A stretch of DNA of 64,000 nucleotides from Streptomyces sp. NBC_01244 (GTDB lineage Bacteria > Actinomycetota > Actinomycetes > Streptomycetales > Streptomycetaceae), in contig NZ_CP108488.1 of assembly GCF_035987325.1 (NCBI RefSeq), forward strand, positions 1,860,001 through 1,924,000, given 5' to 3'. Position numbers and translations under genes: made by a program. This document shows, in pieces, positions 1 through 7,929 of this stretch. How positions within the stretch are numbered: the first letter of the stretch is position 1; every line of letters begins with the position of its first letter. The notes below the pieces were generated by a model, which saw only the letters and a list, made by a program, of their open reading frames with translations, ran no database searches and had not been told where the DNA came from.

Positions 1-2
1 CG

Positions 3-155
3 CTGGACCGGGCCCAGCTGGACGCCCTGATGGCCGACAAGCTGTCCTTCACCGGCGCGGCGGGCGACCAGGTCGCCGCGGTGGTCTCGCGCATCGAGGA
101 GATCACCAAGGAGCACCCCGAGGCCGCGGGCTACACCCCCGGGTCGATCCTCTGA
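3..155 (+). CDS. C-terminal end of an unidentified protein (partial)
   Basis: The window opens inside a gene. The last 50 codons run in frame to a TGA at 153-155 and end in ...GYTPGSIL. Codon usage (G or C in nearly every third position) is that of a genuine Streptomyces gene. The visible part looks helical, with no motif I recognise, so no function is assigned. The stop codon overlaps the probable CTG start of mug (CTGA), so the two genes are probably translationally coupled. Confidence 0.6.
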   Translation: MDRAQLDALMADKLSFTGAAGDQVAAVVSRIEEITKEHPEAAGYTPGSIL

Positions 156-712
156 CCCCCGAAGAGCTCGACTCCGCCCGCGACCGCGTCCTCCCGGACG
201 TGGTCGCGGGCGGTCTTCGCGTCCTCTTCTGCGGCATCAACCCGGGCCTCCTCTCCGCCGCGACGGGCCACCACTTCGCCCGCCCCGGCAACCGCTTCTG
301 GCCGGTCCTCCATCTGTCGGGTTTCACCCCGCGGCTCCTGTCCCCCGACGAGCAGGACGAGTTGCCGACGTACCGCCTCGGCATCACGAACGTCGTGGCC
401 CGCGCCACGGCCCGCGCCGACGAGCTGAGCGCCGAGGAGTTCCGTGAGGGCGGCCGCATCCTGACGGCCAAGGTGGAACTCCTGCGCCCCCAGTGGCTGG
501 CCGTGGTCGGAGTCACCGCCTACCGCACCGCCTTCGGCGAGCGAAAGGCCCGGATCGGCCCCCAGGAGCGCACCATCGGCGCCACCCGCATCTGGGCCCT
601 CCCCAACCCCAGCGGCCTCAACGCCCGCTGGACCGCCGCCTCCATGGCCCAGGAGTACGCCCGCCTCCGCGCGGCCGCCGAGTCCACCGATCCCGCCGGC
701 GCCGACCCGTAG
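152..712 (+). CDS. mug: Mismatch-specific DNA glycosylase (Mug/TDG family)
   Basis: Removes uracil or thymine mispaired with G, starting base-excision repair. The active-site motif GINPG (residues 28-32, catalytic Asn30 by analogy with E. coli Mug) and the second motif NPSGLN near residue 153 are both present. Length of 186 residues fits the family. The first ATG/GTG/TTG in frame is GTG at 200, but the 16 codons before it (LTPEELDSARDRVLPD) read like the usual family N-terminus and begin with CTG at 152. That CTG overlaps the upstream TGA as CTGA, so I prefer a CTG start with translational coupling. If GTG 200 is used, the first helix is lost. Confidence 0.88.
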   Translation: MTPEELDSARDRVLPDVVAGGLRVLFCGINPGLLSAATGHHFARPGNRFWPVLHLSGFTPRLLSPDEQDELPTYRLGITNVVARATARADELSAEEFREGGRILTAKVELLRPQWLAVVGVTAYRTAFGERKARIGPQERTIGATRIWALPNPSGLNARWTAASMAQEYARLRAAAESTDPAGADP

Positions 713-754
713 GACGCCCGCGGCCGCCGCATGGCGGGCCTCTATCATCCGGGG

Positions 755-1408
755 ATGATCATCAAGCCGATCGAACTCGTGATATTCGACTGCGACGGGG
801 TTCTCGTCGACAGCGAACGGATAGCCGCCCGCGTCCAGGTCGCTCTGGGGGCGGAGCTCGGCTGGCCCCTCACCGAGGCCGAGGTCATCGACCGGTTCAT
901 CGGACGCTCCTCCGTCTCCATCCGCGAGCAGATCACCGACCGGCTCGGTCCCGAGGCGGCCGCGCACTGGTGGGACCGGTTCGAGGAACTCCACCGGGAG
1001 GCGGTGGACTCGGGGCTGTCACCCGTGGACGGTCTTCCTCAGGCGCTCGACGCGATCGCCCTGCCGACGTGTGTCGCCTCCAGCGGCTCGCACGAGAAGA
1101 TGCGGCACACCCTCGGCCGCACCGGCCTCTACGCACGCTTCGAAGGCCGCATCCACAGCGCCACCGAGGTCTCCCGCGGCAAACCCGCCCCGGACCTCTT
1201 CCTGTACGCCGCGCGGCGGATGGGCGTGGATCCCGCCGCTTGCGCGGTCGTCGAGGACAGCCGTCCCGGCGTCCAGGCCGCCCGCGCCGCCGGAATGCGG
1301 GCCTTCGGCTACGCCGGCGGGCTGACCCCCGCCGAGCGACTCGAAGGCCCCGGCACCGTCGTCTTCGACGACATGCGCCAACTCCCCGGCCTCCTCACCG
1401 ACCACTGA
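755..1408 (+). CDS. HAD-superfamily hydrolase, phosphoglycolate phosphatase/beta-PGM-like
   Basis: Probable soluble sugar-phosphate or phosphoglycolate-type phosphatase of 217 residues. Motif I is FDCDGVLVDSE (residues 11-21), with nucleophile Asp12 and acid Asp14. The Ser/Thr motif lies in VASSGS, and the Lys plus acidic motifs in KPAPD and VVEDSRPG. A helical cap lies between motifs I and II (subclass IA). ATG 755 is preferred over ATG 731 because TATCAT (743-748) ends six bases before it, the arrangement of a leaderless Streptomyces promoter. The substrate cannot be told from sequence. It lies on the same strand just after mug but looks independently transcribed. Confidence 0.85.
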   Translation: MIIKPIELVIFDCDGVLVDSERIAARVQVALGAELGWPLTEAEVIDRFIGRSSVSIREQITDRLGPEAAAHWWDRFEELHREAVDSGLSPVDGLPQALDAIALPTCVASSGSHEKMRHTLGRTGLYARFEGRIHSATEVSRGKPAPDLFLYAARRMGVDPAACAVVEDSRPGVQAARAAGMRAFGYAGGLTPAERLEGPGTVVFDDMRQLPGLLTDH

Positions 1409-1524
1409 CCCCGCCGGACGGCGGAGCCTGCCTGGCTGCCGCAACGGACCGGCTCGGCCCGGCGGGAAGCTCGTCCACCCCGTCGAGCCGGTCGGTCGAG
1501 CCGATCCGCCGAGCCGCTCCGGCG

Positions 1525-2274
1525 TCAGGCGTCCCGCCGCCGGACCGCCAGCCAGCCGCCGCCCACCGCGACCAGCGCCCACAGGACCATGACCCCGAAC
1601 CCGGCCCAGGGGGCGAGGCCCACCGAGGTGTCCAGCCGCATCATCATCTGGCCCGCACGGTCCGGCAGGTACTGGGCGATGCCCCCGGCGTGCGCCCCGA
1701 GTACGAACGACACGATCAACGTGAAGGGTATGAGCAGGCTCAGGACGGCCGAAGCGCTGCGCAGCACCGCCGTCAGTCCGGCCGACAGCAGGGCCATCAT
1801 CGCGAGGTACGCACCGCAGCCGAAGATGGCACGGTAGGTACCCGGGCTGCCCAGTTCCAGGGTGTAGGGGCCCATGAAAGCCTGCCCGCCGAGGAAGGTC
1901 GCCAGTGCGGTGAGCTGTCCCACCAGGAAGGCCAGCCCGCCGATCACGGCCATCTTCGAGAGGTAGAGCCGCGCCCTGTTCGGTACCGCGGCAAGTGACG
2001 TGCGCAGCGCGCCGTTGTGGAACTCGGACGACAGCGCGGTCGCGCCGAAGGCGAAGGCGGCTACCTGACCGAAGTTGAGGCTGTAGAAGGCCGCGAGGAG
2101 CGGGTCGTCCCCCATGCTGCCGGCCTCTACGTCGCCGATGAGCGAGGCGGTCAGTACCTGGATGCCCACCGTGGCGGCGAAGACGGCTATCAGCGCCCCG
2201 AAGGTGCCGCGCAGGGACCGTATCTTGATCCATTCCGAGTGCAGGACGGGGACGGTGGGCAGAGCGGTGCTCAT
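1525..2274 (-). CDS. ABC-2 type transporter permease
   Basis: Membrane subunit (249 residues) of an ABC exporter. It has about six hydrophobic segments, and the N-terminus reads LHSEWIKIRSLRG, typical of Streptomyces ABC-2 permeases. A perfect Shine-Dalgarno AAGGAGG lies seven bases before ATG 2274. It follows the ATPase gene by 26 bases in the same direction, so the two form an operon. Together with the divergent kinase/regulator pair this is the usual layout of a drug- or envelope-stress-responsive exporter. Substrate unknown. Confidence 0.85.
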   Translation of the reverse strand: MSTALPTVPVLHSEWIKIRSLRGTFGALIAVFAATVGIQVLTASLIGDVEAGSMGDDPLLAAFYSLNFGQVAAFAFGATALSSEFHNGALRTSLAAVPNRARLYLSKMAVIGGLAFLVGQLTALATFLGGQAFMGPYTLELGSPGTYRAIFGCGAYLAMMALLSAGLTAVLRSASAVLSLLIPFTLIVSFVLGAHAGGIAQYLPDRAGQMMMRLDTSVGLAPWAGFGVMVLWALVAVGGGWLAVRRRDA

Positions 2275-2300
2275 GGGGAAGCCTCCTTGAAAGGGGTGGG

Positions 2301-3212
2301 TCAGCTGGTGGCGGCGAACTGGGCGCTGTCCGCGGTGAGGTCGAGGTAGGCCTGCTCCAGGGAGGCCCGCTCGTCGATCAGTTCCAGCATCGGGATGCCT
2401 TCGCGGGCGGCGATGACGCCGAGCTGCTCGGCCTGCATGCCGTCCACGGTCCACCGCCCGCCCTCGGCGATGACCAGCTCGAAGTCCTCCCGGGCCAGGG
2501 TGGCCCGGAGCCGGACGGGGTCCGTGGTGCGCAGCCGCACCCTCGGGGTGCTGCGGGCGTCGATGAACTCCTCTATGGAGGTGTCGGCCAGCAGCTTGCC
2601 CTGCCCGAGGACGATGAGGTGGTCGGCGAGGGCGGCGGTCTCGGTCATCAGGTGACTGGAGACCAGGACCGTGCGCCCTTCGGCAGCCAGGCCGCGCATG
2701 AGCTCGCGGATCCAGATGATGCCTTCGGGGTCGAGGCCGTTGGTGGGCTCGTCCAGGAGCAGCACCTCGGGGTCTCCGAGCAGCGCGGCCGCTATGCCGA
2801 GGCGCTGACGCATGCCCAGCGAGAAGGTCTTGATCCGCCGCTTGGCCGCCGAGGCTATCCCGGACTGCTCCAGGACCGCCTCCACGCGGCTCATCGGGAT
2901 GCGGTTGGCGGCGGCGAGGAAGCGCAGGTGGTCCCGGGCCGTGCGTCCGCCGTGCGCCGACTGCGCGTCCAGCAGGGCTCCCACCCGGTGGAGCGGGTCG
3001 GGGAGTTCGGTGAACCGCCGGCCGCCGATGGTGGCCGTCCCGGAGGTGATCCGGTCGAGGCCCAGCAGCAGCCTCATCGTGGTCGACTTCCCGGCCCCGT
3101 TGGGCCCGAGGAACCCGGTGACACGGCCCGGCATGACATCGAAGGTGAGGTGGTCCACGGCCCGGGTCCGGCCGAATTCCTTGGTCAGTTCTCGGATCTC
3201 GATGCTGTTCAT
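2301..3212 (-). CDS. ABC transporter ATP-binding protein (BcrA/lantibiotic-export type)
   Basis: Cytoplasmic ATPase of 303 residues that powers the neighbouring permease. Walker A is GPNGAGKST (residues 36-44), the signature is FSLGMRQR near residue 134, and Walker B is VLLLDEP near 151-157 followed by TNGLDP. The last 90 residues form the regulatory tail usual in bacitracin and lantibiotic resistance ATPases. First gene of a two-gene operon. Its 108-bp divergent upstream region carries a palindrome (see 3269-3286). Confidence 0.93.
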   Translation of the reverse strand: MNSIEIRELTKEFGRTRAVDHLTFDVMPGRVTGFLGPNGAGKSTTMRLLLGLDRITSGTATIGGRRFTELPDPLHRVGALLDAQSAHGGRTARDHLRFLAAANRIPMSRVEAVLEQSGIASAAKRRIKTFSLGMRQRLGIAAALLGDPEVLLLDEPTNGLDPEGIIWIRELMRGLAAEGRTVLVSSHLMTETAALADHLIVLGQGKLLADTSIEEFIDARSTPRVRLRTTDPVRLRATLAREDFELVIAEGGRWTVDGMQAEQLGVIAAREGIPMLELIDERASLEQAYLDLTADSAQFAATS

Positions 3213-3268
3213 GTCTCAAGGTTCGCCGCCGGCCCCACCCCTCTTCCTCCCCCAAGCGAGGGTTCCTT

Positions 3269-3286
3269 CTCCCCCACGTGGGGGAG
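3269..3286. promoter_or_regulatory. 18-bp perfect palindrome between ABC exporter and kinase genes
   Basis: CTCCCCCACGTGGGGGAG is a perfect inverted repeat in the divergent promoter region. A related half-element CTCCCCCAAGCGAGGG lies at 3247-3262, 22 bp upstream. Because it serves both the ABC operon and the two-component genes, it is a candidate operator for the response regulator at 4519. This is inference only. Confidence 0.5.
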
Positions 3287-3320
3287 GAGCCGCCCCGCCC
3301 CGAACTGCGACGATGAGGGG

Positions 3321-4514
3321 ATGCACCGACTGTTCCGCGCCGCACTGCGCCCAGTGACCTACTCGCGCTGGGTGCACCTGTGCGTTCCCATCCTGATGCT
3401 GGCCGTGTGGATGTTCATCGAGCCCGAGGCTCCGTGGGTGCCGCTCGTCCTCGTCATACCGATGGGACTGCTGCCCTGGATGCGGGTGGCCGAAGGGCTC
3501 CAGGCACAGTTCCTCCTCACCCCCTCCGAGCGCGGCGCCCGAGGCGCGCGGGAGACCGAGGAGAACAGCTTCAGCACCGTCGGGTCCCAGACCTGGAGCG
3601 ACCGCTGGCGGACCCTGTTGTGGCTGGAGATACGGCTCGTCGTCTCCCTGGCCACGATGATGGCCACCGTGTGGCTGCCGATGCTGACGGTCCAGCTGGT
3701 CACGGCCGGACTCGGCAGCAGGGTCACCCAGGAGAATGTGATACCTCCCGGATTCCCGGTCTGGGCGGCGTGGCTGCTGGCTCCCCTTCCACCGGTCCTC
3801 CTGATCGTCCTCGTGGTCCTGCTCGGCGACATGATCACGGCCATCGCCCGCCGGCTGCTGGGGCCTTCGGCGGCGGAGCGGCTCACCGCGCTGGAGGTGC
3901 GGACCGAGCAGCTTCTGGAGCGCACGCGCATCGCGCGAGAGCTGCACGACTCCATCGGGCACGCGCTGACCGTGGCCGTGGTCCAGGCGGGGGCCGCGCG
4001 GGCGGCGGGCGATCCGGAGTTCACGGACCGTGCGCTGAGCGCGATCGAGGAGACGGGCCGGGCCGCCCTGGAGGACCTGGACCGGGTGCTGCGCGTCCTG
4101 CGGGAGTCCGGTCAGCGGCCGTCCCAGCGGCCCACCCTGGCGGAGGCCGACCGGCTGTTCGAGTCGGCGCGCGCCTCCGGCGCCACCGTCGACGCGCAAC
4201 TGATCGGCCCGCTCGACCAGTTGCCCGACCCCGTGAGCCAGGAGGGGTACCGGATCCTGCAGGAGGCGCTGACCAATGTGCTGCGGCACTGCGGTCCCGT
4301 GCCGGTGCGGGTGCGGATCGGCATGGTCGCCGACCGGCTGGACCTGGAGGTGACCAATCCACTGCCGGACCGGCCCTCCGTCATGACCGGCGGCGGCACC
4401 GGACTGCGCGGGATGCGGGAGCGGGCCGCGCTGCTCGGCGGGGAGACCGAGACCGGGCTGTACAAGGGGGGTTGGAGGGTGCGTACGCGGCTGCCACTGG
4501 AGCGAATACGCTGA
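3321..4514 (+). CDS. Two-component sensor histidine kinase (HisKA_3/NarL type)
   Basis: Membrane sensor of 397 residues. The N-terminal third has hydrophobic segments (about residues 16-50, 105-135 and 150-172). The dimerisation/phosphoacceptor motif ARELHDSIGHAL puts the phosphorylated His near residue 209. ATPase N-box EALTNVLRH lies near 316 and G-box GGGTGLRGMRER near 357. ATG 3321 is six bases after GACGAT, so the transcript may be leaderless. The partner regulator starts four bases after its stop. Divergence from an ABC exporter suggests it senses an envelope-acting compound. Confidence 0.92.
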   Translation: MHRLFRAALRPVTYSRWVHLCVPILMLAVWMFIEPEAPWVPLVLVIPMGLLPWMRVAEGLQAQFLLTPSERGARGARETEENSFSTVGSQTWSDRWRTLLWLEIRLVVSLATMMATVWLPMLTVQLVTAGLGSRVTQENVIPPGFPVWAAWLLAPLPPVLLIVLVVLLGDMITAIARRLLGPSAAERLTALEVRTEQLLERTRIARELHDSIGHALTVAVVQAGAARAAGDPEFTDRALSAIEETGRAALEDLDRVLRVLRESGQRPSQRPTLAEADRLFESARASGATVDAQLIGPLDQLPDPVSQEGYRILQEALTNVLRHCGPVPVRVRIGMVADRLDLEVTNPLPDRPSVMTGGGTGLRGMRERAALLGGETETGLYKGGWRVRTRLPLERIR

Positions 4515-4518
4515 CCGG

Positions 4519-5169
4519 ATGCCGGTTACCGTACTGCTCGTCGACGACGAACCCCTGGTGCGCGCGGGTCTGCGCGCCGTCCTGGACGCCCAGCCCGACA
4601 TCGAGGTGGTCGGCGAGGCCGCCGACGGCGCCGCGGTGGTCCCGCTGGTGCGGCAACTGCGCCCCGATGTCGTGGCGATGGATGTGCGGATGCCGCTGCT
4701 CGACGGGATCGAGGCGACCAGGGCGGTCCTGCGGAGCGTGGACTCGCCGCCGAAGATCCTCGTGGTCACCACCTTCGAGAACGACGAGTACGTCTACCAG
4801 GCGCTGCGCGCCGGCGCGGACGGGTTCCTGCTCAAGCGGGCCCGCCCGTCGGAGATCGTGCACGCGGTCCGTCTGGTGGCGGAGGGTGAAACGCTGCTCT
4901 TCCCCGCGGCGGTCCGCTCGCTGGCCGCCGAGTACGGGAACCGCTCTGCGCGGACGGTACTGGATCGGGCGGCGCTGACCGAGCGCGAGGAGGCCGTGCT
5001 CCGGCTGATGGCGAAGGGACTGACCAACATCGAGATCGCCCGCGAGCTGATCGTCGGCACGGAGACGGTGAAGTCCCACGTCAGTGCGATCCTGGGGAAG
5101 CTGGGGGCTCGGGACCGGACCCAGGCCGTGATCACCGCGTACGAGTCCGGGTTCGTCGCTCCCGCGTGA
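4519..5169 (+). CDS. Response regulator, LuxR/NarL family
   Basis: DNA-binding regulator of 216 residues. The receiver domain has acidic residues D9/D10, phosphoacceptor Asp55 in AMDVRMP, and the conserved Lys in LLKRA. The C-terminal LuxR helix-turn-helix is LTEREEAVLRLMAKGLTNIE onwards (about residues 152-210). It is the partner of the kinase just upstream and probably controls the divergent ABC operon. TACGCT (4507-4512) ends six bases before the ATG, inside the end of the kinase gene, so a separate leaderless transcript is possible. Confidence 0.93.
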   Translation: MPVTVLLVDDEPLVRAGLRAVLDAQPDIEVVGEAADGAAVVPLVRQLRPDVVAMDVRMPLLDGIEATRAVLRSVDSPPKILVVTTFENDEYVYQALRAGADGFLLKRARPSEIVHAVRLVAEGETLLFPAAVRSLAAEYGNRSARTVLDRAALTEREEAVLRLMAKGLTNIEIARELIVGTETVKSHVSAILGKLGARDRTQAVITAYESGFVAPA

Positions 5170-5281
5170 CCGGCCCACGAGGGGAACGCCGGATTCCGGA
5201 CTATGGGGGGCTGCTTCTCGCCGCCGCGCCCGGTGAGCAGTACGATCCGCCTGACAAGCTCGCTAGCTGGGAGGACACACG

Positions 5282-6436
5282 TTGGGGCAGCTGACCGGCG
5301 GGGACCCCTCTCTGCTGCGGCGGATCAACTCCGCGGTGGTGCTGCGGGCCCTGCGCGCGGCCGAAGCGCCGACGCTCACCGACCTCACCCGGGTCACCGG
5401 ACTCTCGCGGCCCACTGTCGAGGGAGTCGTCGAAGGGCTCATCGGGACGGGCCTCGTCGTCGAGGCGGGCGCGGAGGAGGGTGCGCGGCGCCAGGGACGC
5501 CCGGCCAGACGGTTCCGCTTCCGCGCGGAGGCGGGGCACCTGCTCGGCGTGGAGATCGGCGCGCACCGGATCGCGGTGCTGCTGTCCGGGCTGGACGGCC
5601 GGGTGATCGGCGCCGGCACCAAGGAGGTCGCCGAGACGGCCTCCGCCGACGAACGGCTCGAACGGGTCCGCGGCGCGGTGGCCGACCTGCTGCGCCGCGC
5701 CGGGGTACCGCGGGACTCCCTGCGCGCGGTCGGCGTGGGCAGCCCCGGGATCGTGGAGGCCGACGGCACCGTCCGCCTCGGCACGGCCCTGCCCGGCTGG
5801 ACCGGGCTGCCGCTCGGGGAGCGGCTGCGGCGCTCGTTCCGCTGCCCGGTGCAGGTGGAGAACGACGCCAACGCCGCCGCGGTCGCCGAGCACTGGAAGG
5901 GCGCCGCGACCGACACCGACGACATGGTCTTCGTGATGGCCGGGCTCAGCCCCGGAGCGGGCTCCCTGATCGGAGGTCGGCTGCACCGCGGGTTCGGCGG
6001 GGCCGCCGGGGAGATCGGCGCCCTGCACCTGCTGGGACGCGAGGTCACGCCGGAGAAGCTGCTCTCGACCACCGGCGAACCGCTGCACCCGCTGGACGAG
6101 CGGGCGGTGGCGGAGGTCTTCGCGAAGGCCAAGCGCGGGGACGTGGGGTCGGTGGCAGCGGTGGAGCGGTTCATCCAGCGGCTGGTCCACGACGTGGCCG
6201 CGCTGGTCCTGGCGATGGATCCGGAGCTGGTCGTGGTCGGCGGCTGGGCGGCCGGGCTGGACGGGGTACTGGACCCCCTGCGCCGGGAACTGGAGCGCTA
6301 CTGTCTGCGCCCGCCGCGCGTGGCGCTGTCCCTGCTGGGCGAGGCGGCGGTGGCCACGGGAGCGCTGCGGCTGGCGCTGGACCACGTGGAAGAAGAACTG
6401 TTCGCGGTGGAGAAGACGGTCACCGCCCGCCGCTGA
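5282..6436 (+). CDS. ROK-family transcriptional regulator/sugar kinase-like protein
   Basis: A 384-residue protein with an N-terminal winged helix-turn-helix (about residues 15-65, TLTDLTRVTGLSRPTVEG) fused to a ROK actin-fold domain (GVGSPGIVEADG; ENDANAAAVAEHW). It is probably a sugar-responsive repressor (XylR/NagC type). The Cys cluster that binds zinc in most ROK proteins is absent: the region after GGAAGEIGALH has no Cys. A dead kinase site or a different fold there is therefore possible. The start is TTG 5282, chosen because GGGAGGA lies about five bases before it. Confidence 0.87.
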   Translation: MGQLTGGDPSLLRRINSAVVLRALRAAEAPTLTDLTRVTGLSRPTVEGVVEGLIGTGLVVEAGAEEGARRQGRPARRFRFRAEAGHLLGVEIGAHRIAVLLSGLDGRVIGAGTKEVAETASADERLERVRGAVADLLRRAGVPRDSLRAVGVGSPGIVEADGTVRLGTALPGWTGLPLGERLRRSFRCPVQVENDANAAAVAEHWKGAATDTDDMVFVMAGLSPGAGSLIGGRLHRGFGGAAGEIGALHLLGREVTPEKLLSTTGEPLHPLDERAVAEVFAKAKRGDVGSVAAVERFIQRLVHDVAALVLAMDPELVVVGGWAAGLDGVLDPLRRELERYCLRPPRVALSLLGEAAVATGALRLALDHVEEELFAVEKTVTARR

Positions 6437-6568
6437 TCCCCTCGGGGGCGCGGTACGGATACGGGTGCACGCCGCCGCCGGTGCCGCGGATCGACGCACG
6501 CGCCGCCGGGTCCAGCCCAGGCGCCGGTCCAACTTGCGGGTCGGCGTCGGTGAGTCCCTGCGGGGCAG

Positions 6569-6615
6569 AGTCCCCTACCCGCCCTTCGCCCGTTCCCCGG
6601 GCTCTGCCCGGACCC
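6569..6615 (+). repeat. 47-bp dispersed repeat, copy 1
   Basis: Identical over 47 bp to the reverse complement of 32173-32219. It contains CCTACCCGCCCTTCGCCC. Both copies lie between genes, just after a stop codon or between convergent ends. This looks like a family of short dispersed intergenic repeats found in Streptomyces genomes (from general knowledge). Confidence 0.75.
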
Positions 6616-6694
6616 GGTCCTCAAACGCCGGACGGGCTGACAGGCCCCTGGGGCTCCGCCCCAGACCCCGGTCCTCAAACGCCGGACAGGCTGA
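6613..6694 (+). repeat. Two direct copies of a 28-bp CCTCAAACGCCGGAC unit flanking a hairpin
   Basis: Units at 6613-6640 and 6667-6694 differ at one base (GGGCTGA against AGGCTGA). Between them, 6648-6664 folds into a 6-bp stem (CTGGGG/CCCCAG). Such units recur between genes in many Streptomyces genomes; function unknown. Confidence 0.7.
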
Positions 6695-6768
6695 GAACAG
6701 CGGCCCGTCCGTCCGCCGAGCGGGGCCACCGCTGCGTGGCGGCCCCGGTCAGCAGCTGGTCGGCATGG

Positions 6769-7530
6769 TCAGGACGCGACCCGCGCGTCGTGGGTGATCT
6801 GCACGTCGCCCGAGTCGCCGAAGGTCAGCCGGCAGGTGTCCGCCCGGTAGGTGGCCACCGAGACGGCCGCCGTGCCGGCCGCCGTGAAGTAGCGGGTGGT
6901 GACCAGGAGGACCGGGGCGCCGGGCAGGCGGTCCAGTTCCTTCGCGTCCTCGGCACGGGCGGAGCCGAGCTCCACGGAGCGGTCCTGGCCGTCGAGGACC
7001 AGCTTCTGCAGCTCGCGCATGACCGTGCGGGCGCGGGCCGGACCGGCCGGGGCGTCGATGGCGGAGAGGCCCGGCACCGAGGAGGCCGGCACGTACAGCA
7101 GCTCGGCGGCGAGGACCTGGCCCTGCTCGACGCGGCTGCGGCGCACCGCGAGCACCATCTCGCCGGGGGCGGCCCCGAGGAGCTTCAGGAGGGCGGGGGT
7201 GAGCACGGCCTCCTCCGCCGCGTCCACCGGCTCCCACCCGTCGACGCTCTCGCCGGGCCAGCTGTGCTGCGCGCTGCCGACGTCGACGCCCACGCGCGGC
7301 GGGGCGACGGTGGTGCCGACGCCCCGGCGGCGCTGGAGGCGGCCTTCGAGCTCGAGCTGCTCCAGTGCCTGGCGCAGGGTCGCCCGGGCGACGCCGAAGC
7401 GGGCGGCGAGCTCGCGCTCGTTCGGCAGGATCTCGCCCACGGCGAAGTCCTGGTCGAGCGCCTCACTGAGGACGGTCTTGAGGTGCAAGTACTTCGGCTC
7501 CGGCACCGTTTCGAGCTGCGTGGTCCCCAC
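6769..7530 (-). CDS. GntR-family transcriptional regulator with UTRA domain (HutC/DasR subfamily)
   Basis: A 253-residue repressor. The N-terminal winged helix contains NERELAARFGVARATLRQAL (about residues 37-56). Residues 85-250 form a UTRA ligand-binding domain, which in this subfamily binds sugar phosphates or amino-acid derivatives. The start is GTG 7530, supported by AGGAGG about seven bases upstream. It is divergent from the alpha/beta hydrolase at 7930 across a 399-bp gap. No obvious GntR palindrome of the DasR type was seen there, so the target is unknown. Confidence 0.9.
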   Translation of the reverse strand: MGTTQLETVPEPKYLHLKTVLSEALDQDFAVGEILPNERELAARFGVARATLRQALEQLELEGRLQRRRGVGTTVAPPRVGVDVGSAQHSWPGESVDGWEPVDAAEEAVLTPALLKLLGAAPGEMVLAVRRSRVEQGQVLAAELLYVPASSVPGLSAIDAPAGPARARTVMRELQKLVLDGQDRSVELGSARAEDAKELDRLPGAPVLLVTTRYFTAAGTAAVSVATYRADTCRLTFGDSGDVQITHDARVAS

Positions 7531-7929
7531 CCTGACTCCTCCTGCTATCGCCGCACTCGCCGTGTTCCAGCGGGAGTTCCGCGCCTTTGTTTATTAAAGG
7601 TTCCTGCACTATGCCTGCGACGATAGGACGGCGCACCCCCTTGGTCAAGACCAATGCTCATCCCTTTGTCGGGCAGATCGGGCATATGCATCAAGCTGTT
7701 CACGGGATGTTCGCGAGCACCGCGGAAACCGCGCGGAAGACGTCACGGAAGCCACCCCAAAAGACACCTCGAGGGGTACCGCGACGGCACCCCGAAGGCC
7801 ACCTTGAGGGGCGCCGCGAAAACAGAAGTCCCGCCCCCGGGGGCTACCGGGCGGTAACCGGCCGAGAGACACTACTGACGAGCCGTCTCACACGGCCGCC
7901 GCACCGCCCGACCCCCGACGAGGAGCAGC
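7531..7929. other. 399-bp divergent intergenic region with imperfect direct repeats
   Basis: No convincing gene is seen. An A/T-rich patch lies at 7586-7600 (TTTGTTTATTAAAG), unusual for this GC-rich DNA and probably part of the gntR promoter. Two imperfect direct repeats, CACCTCGAGGGGTACCGCG (7765-7783) and CACCTTGAGGGGCGCCGCG (7801-7819), lie 36 bp apart centre to centre. They are candidate binding sites or leader structure for the hydrolase gene. Confidence 0.5.

Larger units (their letters stand above)
6437..6768. other. 332-bp intergenic region made largely of dispersed Streptomyces repeats
   Basis: No gene is seen here. The stretch holds a 47-bp segment (6569-6615) repeated in inverse orientation at 32173-32219, two copies of an about 28-bp unit containing CCTCAAACGCCGGAC (6613-6640 and 6667-6694), and between them a hairpin CTGGGG-CTCCG-CCCCAG (6648-6664). 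It lies between the convergent ends of the ROK and GntR genes, so the hairpin may act as a terminator for both. Confidence 0.7.

Noticed and set aside
2619..3320. N-terminal extension of the histidine kinase
   Set aside because: The frame is open but antisense to the ABC ATPase and non-family in character. ATG 3321 with a -10-like hexamer gives the normal kinase.
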